Below are positions 8,407 to 19,046 of a DNA stretch of 64,000 nt, one piece after another. Origin of the DNA: Myxococcus eversor (GTDB lineage: Bacteria > Myxococcota > Myxococcia > Myxococcales > Myxococcaceae); NCBI RefSeq assembly GCF_010894455.1, contig NZ_JAAIXY010000004.1, forward strand, positions 248,001 to 312,000. The letters run 5' to 3'. A model generated the notes under the pieces. The model saw only the letters and a program-made list of their open reading frames with translations. It did no database searches and was not told where the DNA came from. How positions within the stretch are numbered: the stretch's first letter is position 1; the number at the start of each line of letters is the position of its first letter. The translations under genes and the position numbers were made by a program.

Positions 8407-9873
8407 CTAACGACCGCCGCGCCCACCACCCGCACCACCACCCATGCCCGGCATCATTCCGCCGGTCGCCGCCTTCATCCGCTCGTTGCGCTGCTGTTGC
8501 TGCTGCTGGAGCTGCGCCACGGACACGAGCAGCACCTGCTCGCCCGCCTCCAGCCCGCTGACGACCTCCGAGCTCTCCCAGTCACTCAGGCCCAGCATCA
8601 CCTTGCGCGGCTCCGGTCCCTTCGGGCCCTGCACGAAGACGAGCCCCGGCCGCGTGTCACCCGTCGCCTGCCCGCCTTCGCGACCACCCCGATTGCGTCG
8701 CCCCTCGCCCGCGCCCTCCGGCGCCCCGGCCGTCGTCGGCGTCGCCACGTTCACCGGCGTGACTGTCCCCGCGGCCACCGCGCCCTTGTCTCCGGCGGGA
8801 GGCGTGCCCTCGGTGCCGCTCGTCGGAGCCGCGCTCGTGCCACCCGTGCCCGAGCCACCCCGTCCACGACCTTCGCCCGCTGGACGCATCAGCGCGCGCA
8901 CCGAGTCCTCCGTGAGCCCCACCGCCAGCGCCGCGGCGCGAGCATCCCGCAGGCTGACCACGGCGGAGTTGGGGACGGTGATGGCGTCGCGGCGGCGCGA
9001 GATTTCAATGGCCACCTCCGCGTTCATTCCCGGGCGCAGCAGGCCATCCGGGTTGTCCAGGCGCACCAGCACCGGGAAGAGGGTGACGTTCTGTTCCACC
9101 AGCGCCTGCGGTTCGATCTTCACGACCTCGCCGACGAAGGTCTTTCCCGGGTACGCCTCCATCGTCACGCGCGCCTTGAGGCCCGCCTTGATCTGGCCCA
9201 CGTCCGTCTCGTCCACCTTGGCGCGCACCTGCATGACGGACAGGTCCGCCATCTTGAACAGCGTGCTGCCACCGGACACGTTGGAGGTGGCCGACGCGAT
9301 GATGAGCCCGGGCTGAATCGTCCGCTCCAGCAGCGTCCCGGCGCTGGGGGCGCGGATGGTGACGTCGCGGCTGCGCTCCTTGGCGAGCTGGAGGTTCGTC
9401 TCCGCGCGCACCTTGGCCGCTTGCGCGGTGGCGTAGGCGTCCACCGTCGTCTCGAACTCCTGCTGGGTGACGTAGCCGGACTGGCGCAGCGTCTCCATGC
9501 GCTGGCGCTGGGCCGACGTCGTGTTCAGCCGCACCCGCGCGGACTCCAGGTCCGCCTGTGCCTGGGCCAGCGCGTTCTGCACGTCGCGCGGATCTATCTC
9601 CGCGAGCAGCGCGTCCTTCTCCACCTTGTCGCCGGTGTCGAACAGCACGCGCAGCACTTCACCGGAGGCCTTGGACTTCACCTCCACCACGCGCAGCGGC
9701 TCCACCAGGCCGGCGGACTCCGCGACGACCTCCATGTCGCGGCGCTCCACCACCGCCACGGCGGCCGAGCGCTCCGGTGTCTTGGGCTCCGTGCTCCGCT
9801 GGGTGGCCCAGACGCCCGCTCCAATCAGGACCGCCGCGACACCCGTGATGACCATCTTCTTCGCCTTGCTCAC
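8407..9873 (-). CDS. Periplasmic adaptor subunit of tripartite efflux pump (MacA/RND-type)
   Basis: A 488-residue membrane fusion protein. Residues 8-24 are a membrane anchor. A lipoyl-type half motif, an alpha-helical hairpin (about residues 95-190, AQAQADLESARVRL and following) and the second lipoyl half (VTIRAPSAGTLLERTI) come next, then beta-barrel domains. Residues 330-400 are an unusual Gly/Pro/Thr-rich insertion (GRGRGGSGTGGTSAAPT...) in the membrane-proximal part. The C-terminus is Gln-, Met- and Gly-rich. It bridges the permease and the TolC protein encoded in the same operon. Confidence 0.9.
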   Translation of the reverse strand: MSKAKKMVITGVAAVLIGAGVWATQRSTEPKTPERSAAVAVVERRDMEVVAESAGLVEPLRVVEVKSKASGEVLRVLFDTGDKVEKDALLAEIDPRDVQNALAQAQADLESARVRLNTTSAQRQRMETLRQSGYVTQQEFETTVDAYATAQAAKVRAETNLQLAKERSRDVTIRAPSAGTLLERTIQPGLIIASATSNVSGGSTLFKMADLSVMQVRAKVDETDVGQIKAGLKARVTMEAYPGKTFVGEVVKIEPQALVEQNVTLFPVLVRLDNPDGLLRPGMNAEVAIEISRRRDAITVPNSAVVSLRDARAAALAVGLTEDSVRALMRPAGEGRGRGGSGTGGTSAAPTSGTEGTPPAGDKGAVAAGTVTPVNVATPTTAGAPEGAGEGRRNRGGREGGQATGDTRPGLVFVQGPKGPEPRKVMLGLSDWESSEVVSGLEAGEQVLLVSVAQLQQQQQQRNERMKAATGGMMPGMGGGAGGGRGGR

Positions 9874-9916
9874 GACGTCCTCCAGGTCTTCGTGGCCGCG
9901 CGGTGCGCGGTCCAGC

Positions 9917-10648
9917 TCAATTCCGCTTCAGCTCATCCCGCTCGATGACGCCGTCCTTCAAGAACAGCACCCGCCGCGCGTACGCCGCGATGTCCGACTC
10001 GTGCGTGACGATCATCAACGTCTGGCCCTGGGAATGAAGCTCCCCGAAGAGGGCCATGATCTCCTCACCCGTCTTGCTGTCGAGCGCGCCCGTGGGCTCG
10101 TCCGCCAGCAGCAGCGCCGGCTGCGTCACCAATGCGCGGGCAATGGCCACGCGCTGACGCTGACCGCCGGACAGCTCGTTGGGCCGGTGGTCCTTGCGTC
10201 CGCCCAGGCCCACCTTCTCCAGCATCGCCGCCGCGCGCTCCTGGCGGACCTTCTTCGGCACGCGCGCGTACACCAGCGGCAGCGCCACGTTGTCCAGCGC
10301 GGAGGCGCGGGGCAGCAGGTTGAAGCTCTGGAACACGAAGCCCAGCTCGCGGTTGCGGATGCGCGCCAGCGCGTTCTCCGTCATGCCCGCGACGGGCTGG
10401 CCGTTGAGCCAGTACTGCCCGCCGCTCGGCACATCCAGGCAGCCGATGAGGTTCATGAAGGTGGACTTGCCGGAGCCCGAGGGGCCCATGACGGCCACGT
10501 ACTCGTTGCGGCGGATGGTGAGGTCCACGCCGCGCAGCGCGCGCACCACCTCCGAGCCCATCGTGTAGTCCTTGCGCAGGCCCTCCACGCGGATGACCAC
10601 GTCCGCGATGTCCCGCGCCGTCGCGTTGCTCTCCATGGCGGTGCTCAC
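9917..10648 (-). CDS. ABC transporter ATP-binding protein (LolD/MacB type, efflux operon 1)
   Basis: A 243-residue ATPase with Walker [10 protein letters not shown], the Q-loop FQSFNLLPR, signature [15 protein letters not shown], Walker [13 protein letters not shown] and a switch His in VTHES. This is the MacB/LolD subclass that powers mechanotransmission without moving substrate through the membrane. It starts at GTG, and the GTGA overlaps the TolC stop by 4 bp, so the genes are coupled. A near start at the ATG four codons downstream is possible. Confidence 0.92.
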   Translation of the reverse strand: MSTAMESNATARDIADVVIRVEGLRKDYTMGSEVVRALRGVDLTIRRNEYVAVMGPSGSGKSTFMNLIGCLDVPSGGQYWLNGQPVAGMTENALARIRNRELGFVFQSFNLLPRASALDNVALPLVYARVPKKVRQERAAAMLEKVGLGGRKDHRPNELSGGQRQRVAIARALVTQPALLLADEPTGALDSKTGEEIMALFGELHSQGQTLMIVTHESDIAAYARRVLFLKDGVIERDELKRN

Positions 10649-12162
10649 AACGGCCTCCCGGCGAGCGCTTCCAGCTCGGCGCGCGCGATGCGGTAGTCGA
10701 ACCGAGATGACACGAGGTTGCTCTCCGCCTGGACCAGGTTCTCCTGGGACGTCAGCAGCTCCAGGATGGTGGTGGCGCCCAGACGGTAGCGCTCTTCCTG
10801 CACCTTGAGGTCCTCGCGCGCCACTTCCACGGCCTGCTCGGACAGGGTGATGCGGTCGGCCGAGAGGCGAAGCTGAGCCAGCGCCTGGCTGGCCCCCGAC
10901 CTCACCGCGCGCCGCGTGTCAGCCAGCTGCGCCATGGAGGTGACTTCCTGAGTCTTGGCCCGCTGCACCCGCTCCTCACGCAGGAAGCCGTCGAAGATGG
11001 GGTAGGAGAGGCCCAGGCGCACCGACCAGCTCGTCCTGCCGCCGGTGAAGCTCGGGTCCTGGTTGAGCCAGTCATAGCCGGCGGTCAGGCGCACGTTCGG
11101 CAGGTAGGTCGCCTTCGCGACATTCACACCCGCCTCGGAGGCGCGCAGCGTGGAGGCCGCGGCGAGCACCGCGGGCGCGTTGGACTCCAACTCGGTGATG
11201 AGCGCCGCCTCGGTGAGGGTGAACGGCTGGGGGCCCAGGTTCTCGCTGGCCTGGGCTTGCGCCGGACCATCCTCGCCGATGAGGCGTCCCAGCGACAGGG
11301 CCGCCGAGGTGCGCTGGGTCTCCGCCGTCCGCAGCGCCTCTTGGGCCGTGGTGTAGTCCAGCCGTGCCCGCAGCAGGTCCGAGCGCGTCGCCGAGCCCAC
11401 CGCGAGCCGCCGCTCCGCCGCATCCTCGTTCTGCTTGGCCCGCTCGATGCGCGAGCGCGCCACCGCTTCCAGGCCCGTCGCCCGAAGGACCTCGTAGAAG
11501 GAGCGCTGGACGTCGAGCACCGCGCTGGCGCGCTGCGCGGTGAGCTGCGCCCCCGCCGCGCCGGACTGTGCGCGGGTCTGCTTGCGCGTGGCGCTCCGCT
11601 GCCCGCCGGTGAAGACGTTCCACGAGGAGGAGACGCCCGCGCCGTACGTGTCATTGGAGCCGGAGACGACGGTGCCCGTATCGCCCAGGATGCGCTGGCT
11701 GCTGGAGAGCGAGCCAGACGCGCTCGCCGAGAGCGAGGGGATGTAGGCGCCCACCGCGCTCAGCTCCGCGGCCTCGGCGTTGGTGACGGAGCCCTCGGCC
11801 TGCACCACCGCGGGATTCGTCTTGAGCGCCCGCGCGATGGCCTCCTCGAGCGTGACAGTCACGCCCTCGGCCGCGACCTGGGCCGTGAGGCTCTGGGCGG
11901 GGGCCTGTGCCTGCGCGCCGTCCTGAGGTGTGGCCTGGGCCGGCGCGGAGGCATTCTTCTGGGCCGCATCCTGGGTGGGCGCATCGGCCGGAGCCTTCTG
12001 CGTCTGGGCGGCGTTCTTCTCCGTGCCGGTGGCCTGGGTGGGCGCCTGCGCCGCGCCCATTCCCGGCGTCGCGACGAGGCCGAGCAGGCCCAGCGTCAGC
12101 GCCGTCATCCGGTGGGGCCGTCTCTTGAACCACGCTCTCTTGAGCATCGTCATCGCAGCCAT
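10645..12162 (-). CDS. TolC-family outer-membrane channel protein (efflux operon 1)
   Basis: A 505-residue outer-membrane efflux protein. It has a signal peptide ([22 protein letters not shown]) preceded by a basic n-region and an Ala/Gln/Pro-rich linker to about residue 110. Two internally repeated TolC helical/beta repeats follow ([22 protein letters not shown], then [17 protein letters not shown]). I choose the ATG at 12162. Longer starts reach upstream of a sigma-54 promoter at 12220-12235 and so could not be translated from that transcript; a start at 12153 is also possible. First gene of the operon. Confidence 0.88.
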   Translation of the reverse strand: MAAMTMLKRAWFKRRPHRMTALTLGLLGLVATPGMGAAQAPTQATGTEKNAAQTQKAPADAPTQDAAQKNASAPAQATPQDGAQAQAPAQSLTAQVAAEGVTVTLEEAIARALKTNPAVVQAEGSVTNAEAAELSAVGAYIPSLSASASGSLSSSQRILGDTGTVVSGSNDTYGAGVSSSWNVFTGGQRSATRKQTRAQSGAAGAQLTAQRASAVLDVQRSFYEVLRATGLEAVARSRIERAKQNEDAAERRLAVGSATRSDLLRARLDYTTAQEALRTAETQRTSAALSLGRLIGEDGPAQAQASENLGPQPFTLTEAALITELESNAPAVLAAASTLRASEAGVNVAKATYLPNVRLTAGYDWLNQDPSFTGGRTSWSVRLGLSYPIFDGFLREERVQRAKTQEVTSMAQLADTRRAVRSGASQALAQLRLSADRITLSEQAVEVAREDLKVQEERYRLGATTILELLTSQENLVQAESNLVSSRFDYRIARAELEALAGRPL

Positions 12163-12219
12163 GTCCCGTTGAGGGCCGGTGCGCTTCTGGCGCGTCCGGC
12201 GGTTCCGAAGCAGGGTGAC

Positions 12220-12235
12220 TGCATGCTCCTTGCCA
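12220..12235 (-). promoter_or_regulatory. Sigma-54 (-24/-12) promoter of efflux operon 1
   Basis: On the minus strand the site reads TGGCAAGGAGCATGCA, preceded by C. It matches the sigma-54 consensus YTGGCACG-N4-TTGCW at the GG/GC pair with the exact 10-bp spacing; one base of the -12 box and one of the -24 box differ. Transcription would start near 12210, about 48 bp before the tolC-like ATG. The divergent NtrC-type activator gene and the dyads at 12299-12322 fit this reading. Confidence 0.7.
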
Positions 12236-12298
12236 GTTTTCAACACATCGAAATCTCAGGGGAAACCCGCGATGGGCCTGTGAGCAGCGCCGCTTGAG

Positions 12299-12322
12299 TG
12301 CGGATTCCGCATGCGGTCCGCA
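12299..12322. promoter_or_regulatory. Double dyad, candidate upstream activator site
   Basis: Two adjacent inverted repeats, TGCGGA-T-TCCGCA (12299-12311) and TGCGG-T-CCGCA (12312-12322). They are centred about 95 and 107 bp upstream of the predicted sigma-54 start of efflux operon 1, the normal distance for an NtrC-type activator. A third copy lies at 12593-12605. Binding by the neighbouring regulator is inferred. Confidence 0.6.
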
Positions 12323-12592
12323 CGGCCTGGGCCGGCCTGGCCCGCGCGGCGTGAGGTTCGCGCTCCATGGAGAGGGGCCGTGGAGAGGGGCCACCTGCGG
12401 CGGGTGGAGGTTGGGCCTCGTGCTTGCACAAGGAGGCCGCGTCGGATGGGCGCACCTCGCGTCGCGGCCCGCTCGACCTCCATTGTCGCGGCCCCCTCGC
12501 CGCGCCCACCCTCGGGGAGAGACATGCACATGGGCTCGACAGCAACCAGCCAAGGGGTAGCCCGCGCGGCGCCACGCCATGTGAGAAGGAAG
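12323..12592. other. Remainder of the 480-bp divergent intergenic region
   Basis: No convincing gene. It contains a 13-bp tandem repeat (TGGAGAGGGGCC at 12368 and 12381) and G+C-rich partial palindromes. A reading frame from 12446 has a ribosome-site-like AAGGAGG but runs into the kinase gene with no plausible protein character. Confidence 0.4.
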
Positions 12593-12605
12593 TGCGGATT
12601 CCGCA
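12593..12605. promoter_or_regulatory. Third dyad copy, in front of the kinase gene
   Basis: TGCGGATTCCGCA again, here extended to 7-bp arms (GTGCGGA-T-TCCGCAC). It lies 38 bp before the kinase ATG, suggesting feedback control of the kinase/regulator pair by the regulator itself. Confidence 0.5.
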
Positions 12606-12642
12606 CCGTGCATGCAGAGTTCGCAGCGAGCGGAGGCACCTC

Positions 12643-13959
12643 ATGGAGTGGGATTCACCTCGAGAAGGGGCATCGTCGATGAGCGGCGTGTCCCGTTGGA
12701 GACCGCGCGGTCCCTGGATGCCCTGGGTGGCGGCGGGGTTGATGTGCGCCGTGCTCCTGTCCGCGGTGCTCTTCATCCGCAGGTCGGCGATGGAGTCCTC
12801 CTCGTTGGTGGTGCGAGGCATGGCCAACGTCCTGATGCTCGCCGGGTTGGAGGCCTTCCGGGAGGGCACCGGCGTCCCGAGCCAGCAGTCCTTGGACGCC
12901 TTCCTCGCGGCGAACCAGGAAGGGGGCCTGCGCTACGTGGCCATCATCGAGGATGGAAAGGTGCTGGAGTCGGCGGGTGAAGGCTCGCTGGGAGAAATCC
13001 AGGACGGCCCCTTGCTGCGAATCGAAGCGGGTCGAGGCCGCTTCATCCATCGACTGCGCAAGCCCAAGCCAGAGACTCCGGCCGTGGCGAACGCGGGCAC
13101 TCCCCCCGTGGAACCGGCGGCCCCCCAGGAGCCGCGCCGCAATCTGCGCATCGGCTACGAGTACGAGCCTGTCACCGCGCTGGAGTTGACGGACCGCGCG
13201 CAGCGCCTGCTGTTCATCGCGGCGGTGTCGTGCGTGGGAATCCTGGGCCTGGCCTTCGCCTTCTCGCGCTCCCTGGCGCAGCGCGAGGCCCTGGCGGCGG
13301 AGCTGGAGCGCGGGCGCAGACTCGCCGCGCTGGGCACCATGTCCGCCGTGCTGGCGCATGAGCTGCGCAACCCGCTGGCCTCGCTCAAGGGACACGCGCA
13401 GCTGCTCGCGGAGCGCGTGGAGCGCGACGAGGTGCTGCGTCCCAAGGCGGACCGCATCGTCGGCGAGGCGGTGCGGCTGGAGCAGCTGATGAATGACCTG
13501 CTGTCCTTCGTGCGCAGTGGAGAGCTGCGGCGCACGGGGACGGACCCCAACGAGGTGCTGCGCGCGGCGGTGGAGGCCACGGGCGAGGCCAGTGTGAATG
13601 CGCACTACCTGCCGGACCGCGCGAAGTGGGAGCTGGACCCGGGACGCTTCCAGCAGGCGCTGGAGAACGTGCTGCGCAACGCGGTGCAGGTGAGCCCTGC
13701 GGGGCAGCGGGTGGAGGTGGACGTGGCGCAGGAGGGCCAGTCGCTCGTGTTCATCGTGAGGGACTACGGGCCGGGCATTCCGAAGGGGGACGAGGAGCGC
13801 ATCTTCGAGCCCTTCGTCACCGGGCGGCTGCGCGGCGTGGGGTTGGGGCTCGCCATCACCCGGCGAATCGTGGAGCTGCATGGCGGCTCGGTGAGCGCGA
13901 AGACTCATTCTGGCGGCGGCGCGGAGTTCCGGCTCACCGTCCCGGCGAGGGGGACCTGA
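12643..13959 (+). CDS. NtrB-like sensor histidine kinase
   Basis: A 438-residue kinase. Membrane helices lie at about residues 26-45 and 188-208, flanking an extracytoplasmic sensor region with a Pro-rich stretch (140-165). The HisKA domain has [14 protein letters not shown] with phospho-acceptor H239. The ATPase domain has an N-box (NVLRNAV), DYGPGIP and GVGLGLAI. I choose the ATG at 12643 because GGAGG lies 6 nt before it; an in-frame ATG at 12679 is an alternative. The next gene, an NtrC-type regulator, begins 3 bp after the stop, so they form a two-component system. Divergent orientation to efflux operon 1 suggests that this operon is its target. Confidence 0.9.
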   Translation: MEWDSPREGASSMSGVSRWRPRGPWMPWVAAGLMCAVLLSAVLFIRRSAMESSSLVVRGMANVLMLAGLEAFREGTGVPSQQSLDAFLAANQEGGLRYVAIIEDGKVLESAGEGSLGEIQDGPLLRIEAGRGRFIHRLRKPKPETPAVANAGTPPVEPAAPQEPRRNLRIGYEYEPVTALELTDRAQRLLFIAAVSCVGILGLAFAFSRSLAQREALAAELERGRRLAALGTMSAVLAHELRNPLASLKGHAQLLAERVERDEVLRPKADRIVGEAVRLEQLMNDLLSFVRSGELRRTGTDPNEVLRAAVEATGEASVNAHYLPDRAKWELDPGRFQQALENVLRNAVQVSPAGQRVEVDVAQEGQSLVFIVRDYGPGIPKGDEERIFEPFVTGRLRGVGLGLAITRRIVELHGGSVSAKTHSGGGAEFRLTVPARGT

Positions 13960-13962
13960 GCC

Positions 13963-15312
<1,350 letters not shown>

Positions 15313-15319
15313 AGCCCGG

Positions 15320-15347
15320 GGGGCGCGAGCGACAGCCGCCGCGCCCC
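15320..15347. terminator. Hairpin between convergent genes
   Basis: Inverted repeat GGGGCGCG / CGCGCCCC with a 12-nt loop, in the 46-bp gap between the regulator (+) and the phospholipase-like gene (-). Confidence 0.5.
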
Positions 15348-15358
15348 TCGGTTCGACA

Positions 15359-15949
15359 TCACGGAGGGCCGTAGCCCTGCACGCGGGAGTTCAGCTCCAC
15401 CGCGGTGGCGTAGATCTGCGCCCACGTCTTGAACTTCAGCTTGTCGCCGAAGCCCTTCTGGTCATTGGCGTAGTCGAACAGGTCCTTGCGGAAGAGGGCG
15501 TCGGCCGCCTTGCGCGCGCTGCCGTCCAGGGGCGTGCCCTTGCGGTCGTAGTACCGCAGCAGGTCATAGCCGTAGTCGTGCGTCTTCGCGGCCGGGTCGA
15601 ACTCCTTGTCCGGGCCAATCTTGCCGGGCGCGGACGCGGAGCCGTGCGGATCCTGCATGCGCTGACCGTGCTTCGTCTGAATGGCGTAGGGCTTGTAGCC
15701 CATGACCTTCTCGAAGTCGGCCGGAGGCGGACGAGCACCCGTCAGGTACTCGTTCATCAGCTTGCCGTGGTCCCCGGCGGGAGCGGCGCCGACCTTGGCC
15801 GTGCGCTCCGTCGCGCTGGTGCCTCGGGCGAAGGTGTCCTGGGTGTTCGGCCGGACCGGAACCGCCGTGTTGGACCGCTCGGCGGTCGGCGTCTCGGAGC
15901 TGTTGGAGAGCGGGCGGCGGGGGGCGACTGGGGGATTGCGCACGAGCAT
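15359..15949 (-). CDS. Prokaryotic phospholipase A2-like protein with a non-Sec N-terminal tag
   Basis: A 196-residue protein. Its second half carries a prokaryotic PLA2-like active-site region: GKIGPDKEFDPAAKTHDYGYDL, split here as a GPDKEF Ca-loop-like part and the catalytic dyad H124-D125 in THDYGYD. Streptomyces PLA2 has RHDFGYRN at this place. No Sec or Tat signal is visible. Instead residues 1-60 are Pro/Ser/Thr-rich, with R12, L14, N16 and S17, and NTQDTF at 35-40. The same pattern occurs in the endonuclease at 57678. No ribosome site is clear before the ATG; the matching residue numbering in the two proteins supports this start. Activity on phospholipid is predicted from the motif only. 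Confidence 0.7.
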   Translation of the reverse strand: MLVRNPPVAPRRPLSNSSETPTAERSNTAVPVRPNTQDTFARGTSATERTAKVGAAPAGDHGKLMNEYLTGARPPPADFEKVMGYKPYAIQTKHGQRMQDPHGSASAPGKIGPDKEFDPAAKTHDYGYDLLRYYDRKGTPLDGSARKAADALFRKDLFDYANDQKGFGDKLKFKTWAQIYATAVELNSRVQGYGPP

Positions 15950-16000
15950 GGAGGACCCGGGGGAAAGCTTCTCTTGAATTGTCGCACTCTGTAGGGTGGA

Positions 16001-16010
16001 AGTTGCGTCC
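16001..16010 (-). promoter_or_regulatory. Shared 10-bp element upstream of the phospholipase-like gene
   Basis: On the minus strand this reads GGACGCAACT, identical to 57641-57650 upstream of the endonuclease gene. Thirteen bp further downstream both have a GT-rich/CGA block (GTGCGACAA here, GTCGATAAC there). The arrangement resembles an ECF-sigma promoter (a GGAC-type -35 and a CGA/GTC-type -10). The function is inferred. Confidence 0.4.
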
Positions 16011-16047
16011 TTGGGATTAACGCACCGCATTGTGAGAAGGAGGGCTC

Positions 16048-16509
16048 GTGGGCACGGACCTGTATCGCGACGGAGTGGCGCGGCTGGAGGCGGGGGATGG
16101 GAAGGAGGCGAAGCGGCTGCTGGAGGCCGCGCTCCATGAGGCCCCGGGGGATGCGGGGGTGATGCACGCGCTGTCACGGGCGCTGGAGGTGGTGGGGGAG
16201 CGCGCGAGGGCAGAGGAGCTGCTGGAGCTGGTCCACGCGAAGGCTCCATCGGAGCCCGGCCCGGCGTGTGATCTGGCGATTGCCCTGCTGGAGCGGGGGG
16301 AGGACGCGCGCGCGGCGCGGGTGCTGGCGCCGGTGTTGGCGGCGCATCCCGACCATCCGCGAGCGAACCTGGACCTGGCGTTGGCGCTGGCGAAGACGGA
16401 GCCGGACCGGGCAAAGGTTCATGCCCAGCGCGCGGGCCGGAGCTCGAATGCGGACGAGCGCGAGCAGGCGGCCGCGCTGGAGCGGGTGCTGAACGGGCAG
16501 GCGCTCTGA
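16048..16509 (+). CDS. Small TPR protein
   Basis: A 153-residue soluble protein made almost wholly of tetratricopeptide-like helices rich in Ala, Leu, Glu and Arg (GDGKEAKRLLEAALHEAPGD, then ARAEELLELVHAKAPSEPGP). No signal peptide. It starts at GTG with a strong GGAGG 6-7 nt before it. It probably mediates protein-protein contacts; the partner is unknown. It is divergent from the phospholipase-like gene. Confidence 0.8.
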   Translation: MGTDLYRDGVARLEAGDGKEAKRLLEAALHEAPGDAGVMHALSRALEVVGERARAEELLELVHAKAPSEPGPACDLAIALLERGEDARAARVLAPVLAAHPDHPRANLDLALALAKTEPDRAKVHAQRAGRSSNADEREQAAALERVLNGQAL

Positions 16510-16576
16510 GGCCGCGGCGTCACATCTCCCGGACGCTTGCTCTCCTGCTCGCCCGAGCCCGGGCGTAAAGCGCGAC

Positions 16577-16602
16577 GGGCGGCCTCCCGAGGGAAGCCGC
16601 CC
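16577..16602. terminator. Bidirectional hairpin terminator
   Basis: Stem GGGCGGC / GCCGCCC, extended inside by TCCC/GGGA, in the gap between the convergent TPR gene (+) and M4 protease gene (-). Confidence 0.6.
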
Positions 16603-16631
16603 GCCAGGTGAGGTTCAGCGCGATGCTGGTG

Positions 16632-18893
16632 CTACGGCTTCGTGTAGTTGATGGTCAGGTTGTACGTCGCGGCGTTGGCGCTGGCGCCGCGCACCATGAC
16701 GTGGGCCGCCGTCTGACCGGCGGGCACGGTGAGCGTGCACGTTTCGGCCGCTCCGGACAGGTTCGGCCGGCAGTCATAGGCGCTGGTGGTGGGCTGCGAG
16801 CCGAAGCGGACGTACAGGTTGGGGTTGCGCGTGCCCGTCATCGCCACGGAGAACGTGGTGCCCGGGACGACGGTGTACGGTCCGTAGCGCGCGTTCGTGT
16901 TGCGCGCCACCGAGCCCGTCGCGGTCTCCGTGGTGGGCGTGCCGCCACCGCCACCGCCGGAGTACGTGCCCGTCAGCGTCAGTCCGGAGTAGGACGTGTA
17001 GCCGTTGACCATGATGTACCAGGTACCCGCCTGCGGATTGTTGATGGTGCACGTCTCCGCGTTGCCGCCGGTGTACGGGCGGCAGTCGTAGGTGCCGGAG
17101 TTCGGCGCGGCGCCGAAGCGCACGTAGAGGTCCGCGTCACCGGTGCCACCCGTGGTGGTGACGACCAGCGAGGAGCGGCCCGCGGGGACCTCCAGCGTGT
17201 AGTACTTCTTGTTGCCGGAGCTGCCGGACAGGCCCGTCACCGGCACGCCGTTGCTCAGCGGCGACGTCACCGGGGGCGGGGGCGGCACACCGACGGCCAC
17301 CCACGCATCCGTCACGGCCTGCACAATCGTGGCGTTGTAGCCCAGCTCCTGCGCGGCCTGGACGGTGTACGCCTTGGCCTGCTCGAACGTGGTGCTCGGG
17401 GTGAAGAGGTCCGTGTTGGCCTTGTAGAAGATGCGGCCGGCCGCTTCCGGGCCAATGGCGGCGACGGTGTTCGTCGTCTTGCCGCGCGGGTGCGTGCCAC
17501 CCTTGGAGAGCAGGGCGAAGACGAGGTTGCTGATGCCGGAGCTGTAGTGCACGTCCACGCCGGACGAGTAGTCGCCGTAGAAGTCCAGCGACACGTCATC
17601 CTTGGCCGGGTCGTCCATGTAGCGCAGGGCGTCGTTGGGGATGCCCGGCGTCCAGATGTCCTCACCCACCATGAACACGTCCGCGTCGGTGGCCCAGCTG
17701 CGCGTCCAGCTCTCGCACACGCCGGAGAAGATGTCGGACATGGACTCGTTGAGGCCGCCGGACTCACCCGAGTAGATGAGGTCCGACTCGGTGTCCGTCA
17801 CCGCGTGGGTCAGCTCGTGGACGGTGACGTCCAGGTCCTTGCCCAGCTCGATGGAGTTCACCCCGTCGCCGTCGCCGTACACCATCTGGGTGCCGTCCCA
17901 GTACGCGTTCACGTAGTTGTTGCCGTAGTGGACGGTGCTGACGAGCGCGGCGCCCGCGTTGTCGTACGAGTCGCGGCCGAACAGCGTCTGGTAGCAGTTG
18001 TACGTCGTACCGAGCTGGTCGTAGTTCATGTCCACGTGGGCATCGCCCGTGGCCGCCTGGCCCTCGCTGCGACGGAGGGTGCCCGGCGTGGTGCTGCCGT
18101 TGTTGGCGCTGTGCACCCGGCGGTTGAGCGCCGCGTGAATCTGAGGATGCGTGGCCAGCACGCCGCCGCGCTGCGCGTCGACGTAGACCAGGTCATCGGC
18201 CTTCATGCCTTCGCGGGTGCCCACCAGGCGCACCTGCCAGGTCAGGCGGAGCTCCTCGGTGCCCTCGGGACGCAGGAACACCAGCGTGGGAGCGCCCTCG
18301 GCGTTGGCGCCTTCGACGGACGTGCCGGCGAGCGCGGCCGTGAGCGCGGCCTCCGAGGCCACTGACGCCTTCGCGGAGGGCGCCGTGCCACCGCGAGCCG
18401 AGCCGTTGGCCGCGTAGATGAGACCTTGCGGGTCCGCGTGGAGCACCAGCTCACCGCCCACCACGGGCAGGCCCTGCTCCAACTGCCGGAAGCGCAGGTG
18501 CTTGCGGCCCTGTGCGTCCACCGTGCCGCGGCGGAAGACCAGGTCGTCGTTGCGCAGGCGGAAGGCGGAGGCGATCTCCGCCAGGGCCTCGCGTGCCTCG
18601 GCGCCAGAGTCGGAACGGGCCCGCTGCGCGGAGACACCATCCGTCGCCAGGCGACCCAGCTCACCGCGAATCAGGAACGGGACTCCTTCCTGCTGTCCGA
18701 CCACCTCGACTTCAGGCAGTCGCGCCAGCGCGGCCTGGACGTCCGCGTCCTTGGCCTCCGCTGGGGGTGCTTCTCCTTCCGGCTGCACTGAACCGCAAGC
18801 CATGAGACCGGCGCCAACCCACGCCGCGCAGAACGTCCTCCAGACATTGCCTCTCAAGAGCACGACCTTTCTGAAGAAGGGGGGCTCTTTCAT
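16632..18893 (-). CDS. Secreted M4-family (thermolysin-like) metalloprotease with two PPC domains
   Basis: A 753-residue preproprotein. The N-terminus ends in VGAGLMACGS, a good lipobox, so it is probably lipid-anchored until processed. An FTP/PepSY-type propeptide fills about residues 50-240. The catalytic domain has the zinc motif HELTH near residue 358, the downstream zinc ligand in GGLNESMSD, and the VDVHYSSGISN region holding the catalytic His. Two C-terminal pre-peptidase (PPC) domains follow, each with LYVRFG and a paired-cysteine YDCRP...ETC block. These are usually removed on maturation. Role: extracellular protein degradation, expected in a predatory bacterium. Confidence 0.93.
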   Translation of the reverse strand: MKEPPFFRKVVLLRGNVWRTFCAAWVGAGLMACGSVQPEGEAPPAEAKDADVQAALARLPEVEVVGQQEGVPFLIRGELGRLATDGVSAQRARSDSGAEAREALAEIASAFRLRNDDLVFRRGTVDAQGRKHLRFRQLEQGLPVVGGELVLHADPQGLIYAANGSARGGTAPSAKASVASEAALTAALAGTSVEGANAEGAPTLVFLRPEGTEELRLTWQVRLVGTREGMKADDLVYVDAQRGGVLATHPQIHAALNRRVHSANNGSTTPGTLRRSEGQAATGDAHVDMNYDQLGTTYNCYQTLFGRDSYDNAGAALVSTVHYGNNYVNAYWDGTQMVYGDGDGVNSIELGKDLDVTVHELTHAVTDTESDLIYSGESGGLNESMSDIFSGVCESWTRSWATDADVFMVGEDIWTPGIPNDALRYMDDPAKDDVSLDFYGDYSSGVDVHYSSGISNLVFALLSKGGTHPRGKTTNTVAAIGPEAAGRIFYKANTDLFTPSTTFEQAKAYTVQAAQELGYNATIVQAVTDAWVAVGVPPPPPVTSPLSNGVPVTGLSGSSGNKKYYTLEVPAGRSSLVVTTTGGTGDADLYVRFGAAPNSGTYDCRPYTGGNAETCTINNPQAGTWYIMVNGYTSYSGLTLTGTYSGGGGGGTPTTETATGSVARNTNARYGPYTVVPGTTFSVAMTGTRNPNLYVRFGSQPTTSAYDCRPNLSGAAETCTLTVPAGQTAAHVMVRGASANAATYNLTINYTKP

Positions 18894-19046
18894 TGCACCA
18901 CGTTTATTCGTGTTTCAAGTGGTTTTGATATATAGGTCGGTTTTCCTTGTTTAGAGTTGTTTTACACGCAGCCCTCATTCTGGTGTGTCCATTCGTGGGT
19001 AAGGGTGCGTTGCCGCCGCTTGCTCACACGTCAACGAGAGACATCC
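18894..19046. promoter_or_regulatory. A+T-rich divergent promoter region
   Basis: The 153 bp between the divergent M4 protease and PI-PLC genes is far richer in A+T than its surroundings at 18900-18965 (for example GATATATAGG). This is where promoters for both secreted enzymes should lie. Several weak -10-like hexamers exist on both strands, so I do not assign one. Confidence 0.45.

Noticed and set aside
12446..12682. 78-codon frame with an AAGGAGG-like site in the kinase/efflux intergenic region
   Set aside because: Arg/Ser/Pro-rich, no domain, overlaps the kinase start and the regulatory dyad; more likely non-coding.
16608..18365. Plus-strand open frame of about 580 codons opposite the M4 protease
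   Set aside because: Val/Arg/His-rich shadow; the minus strand carries HELTH and PPC domains.
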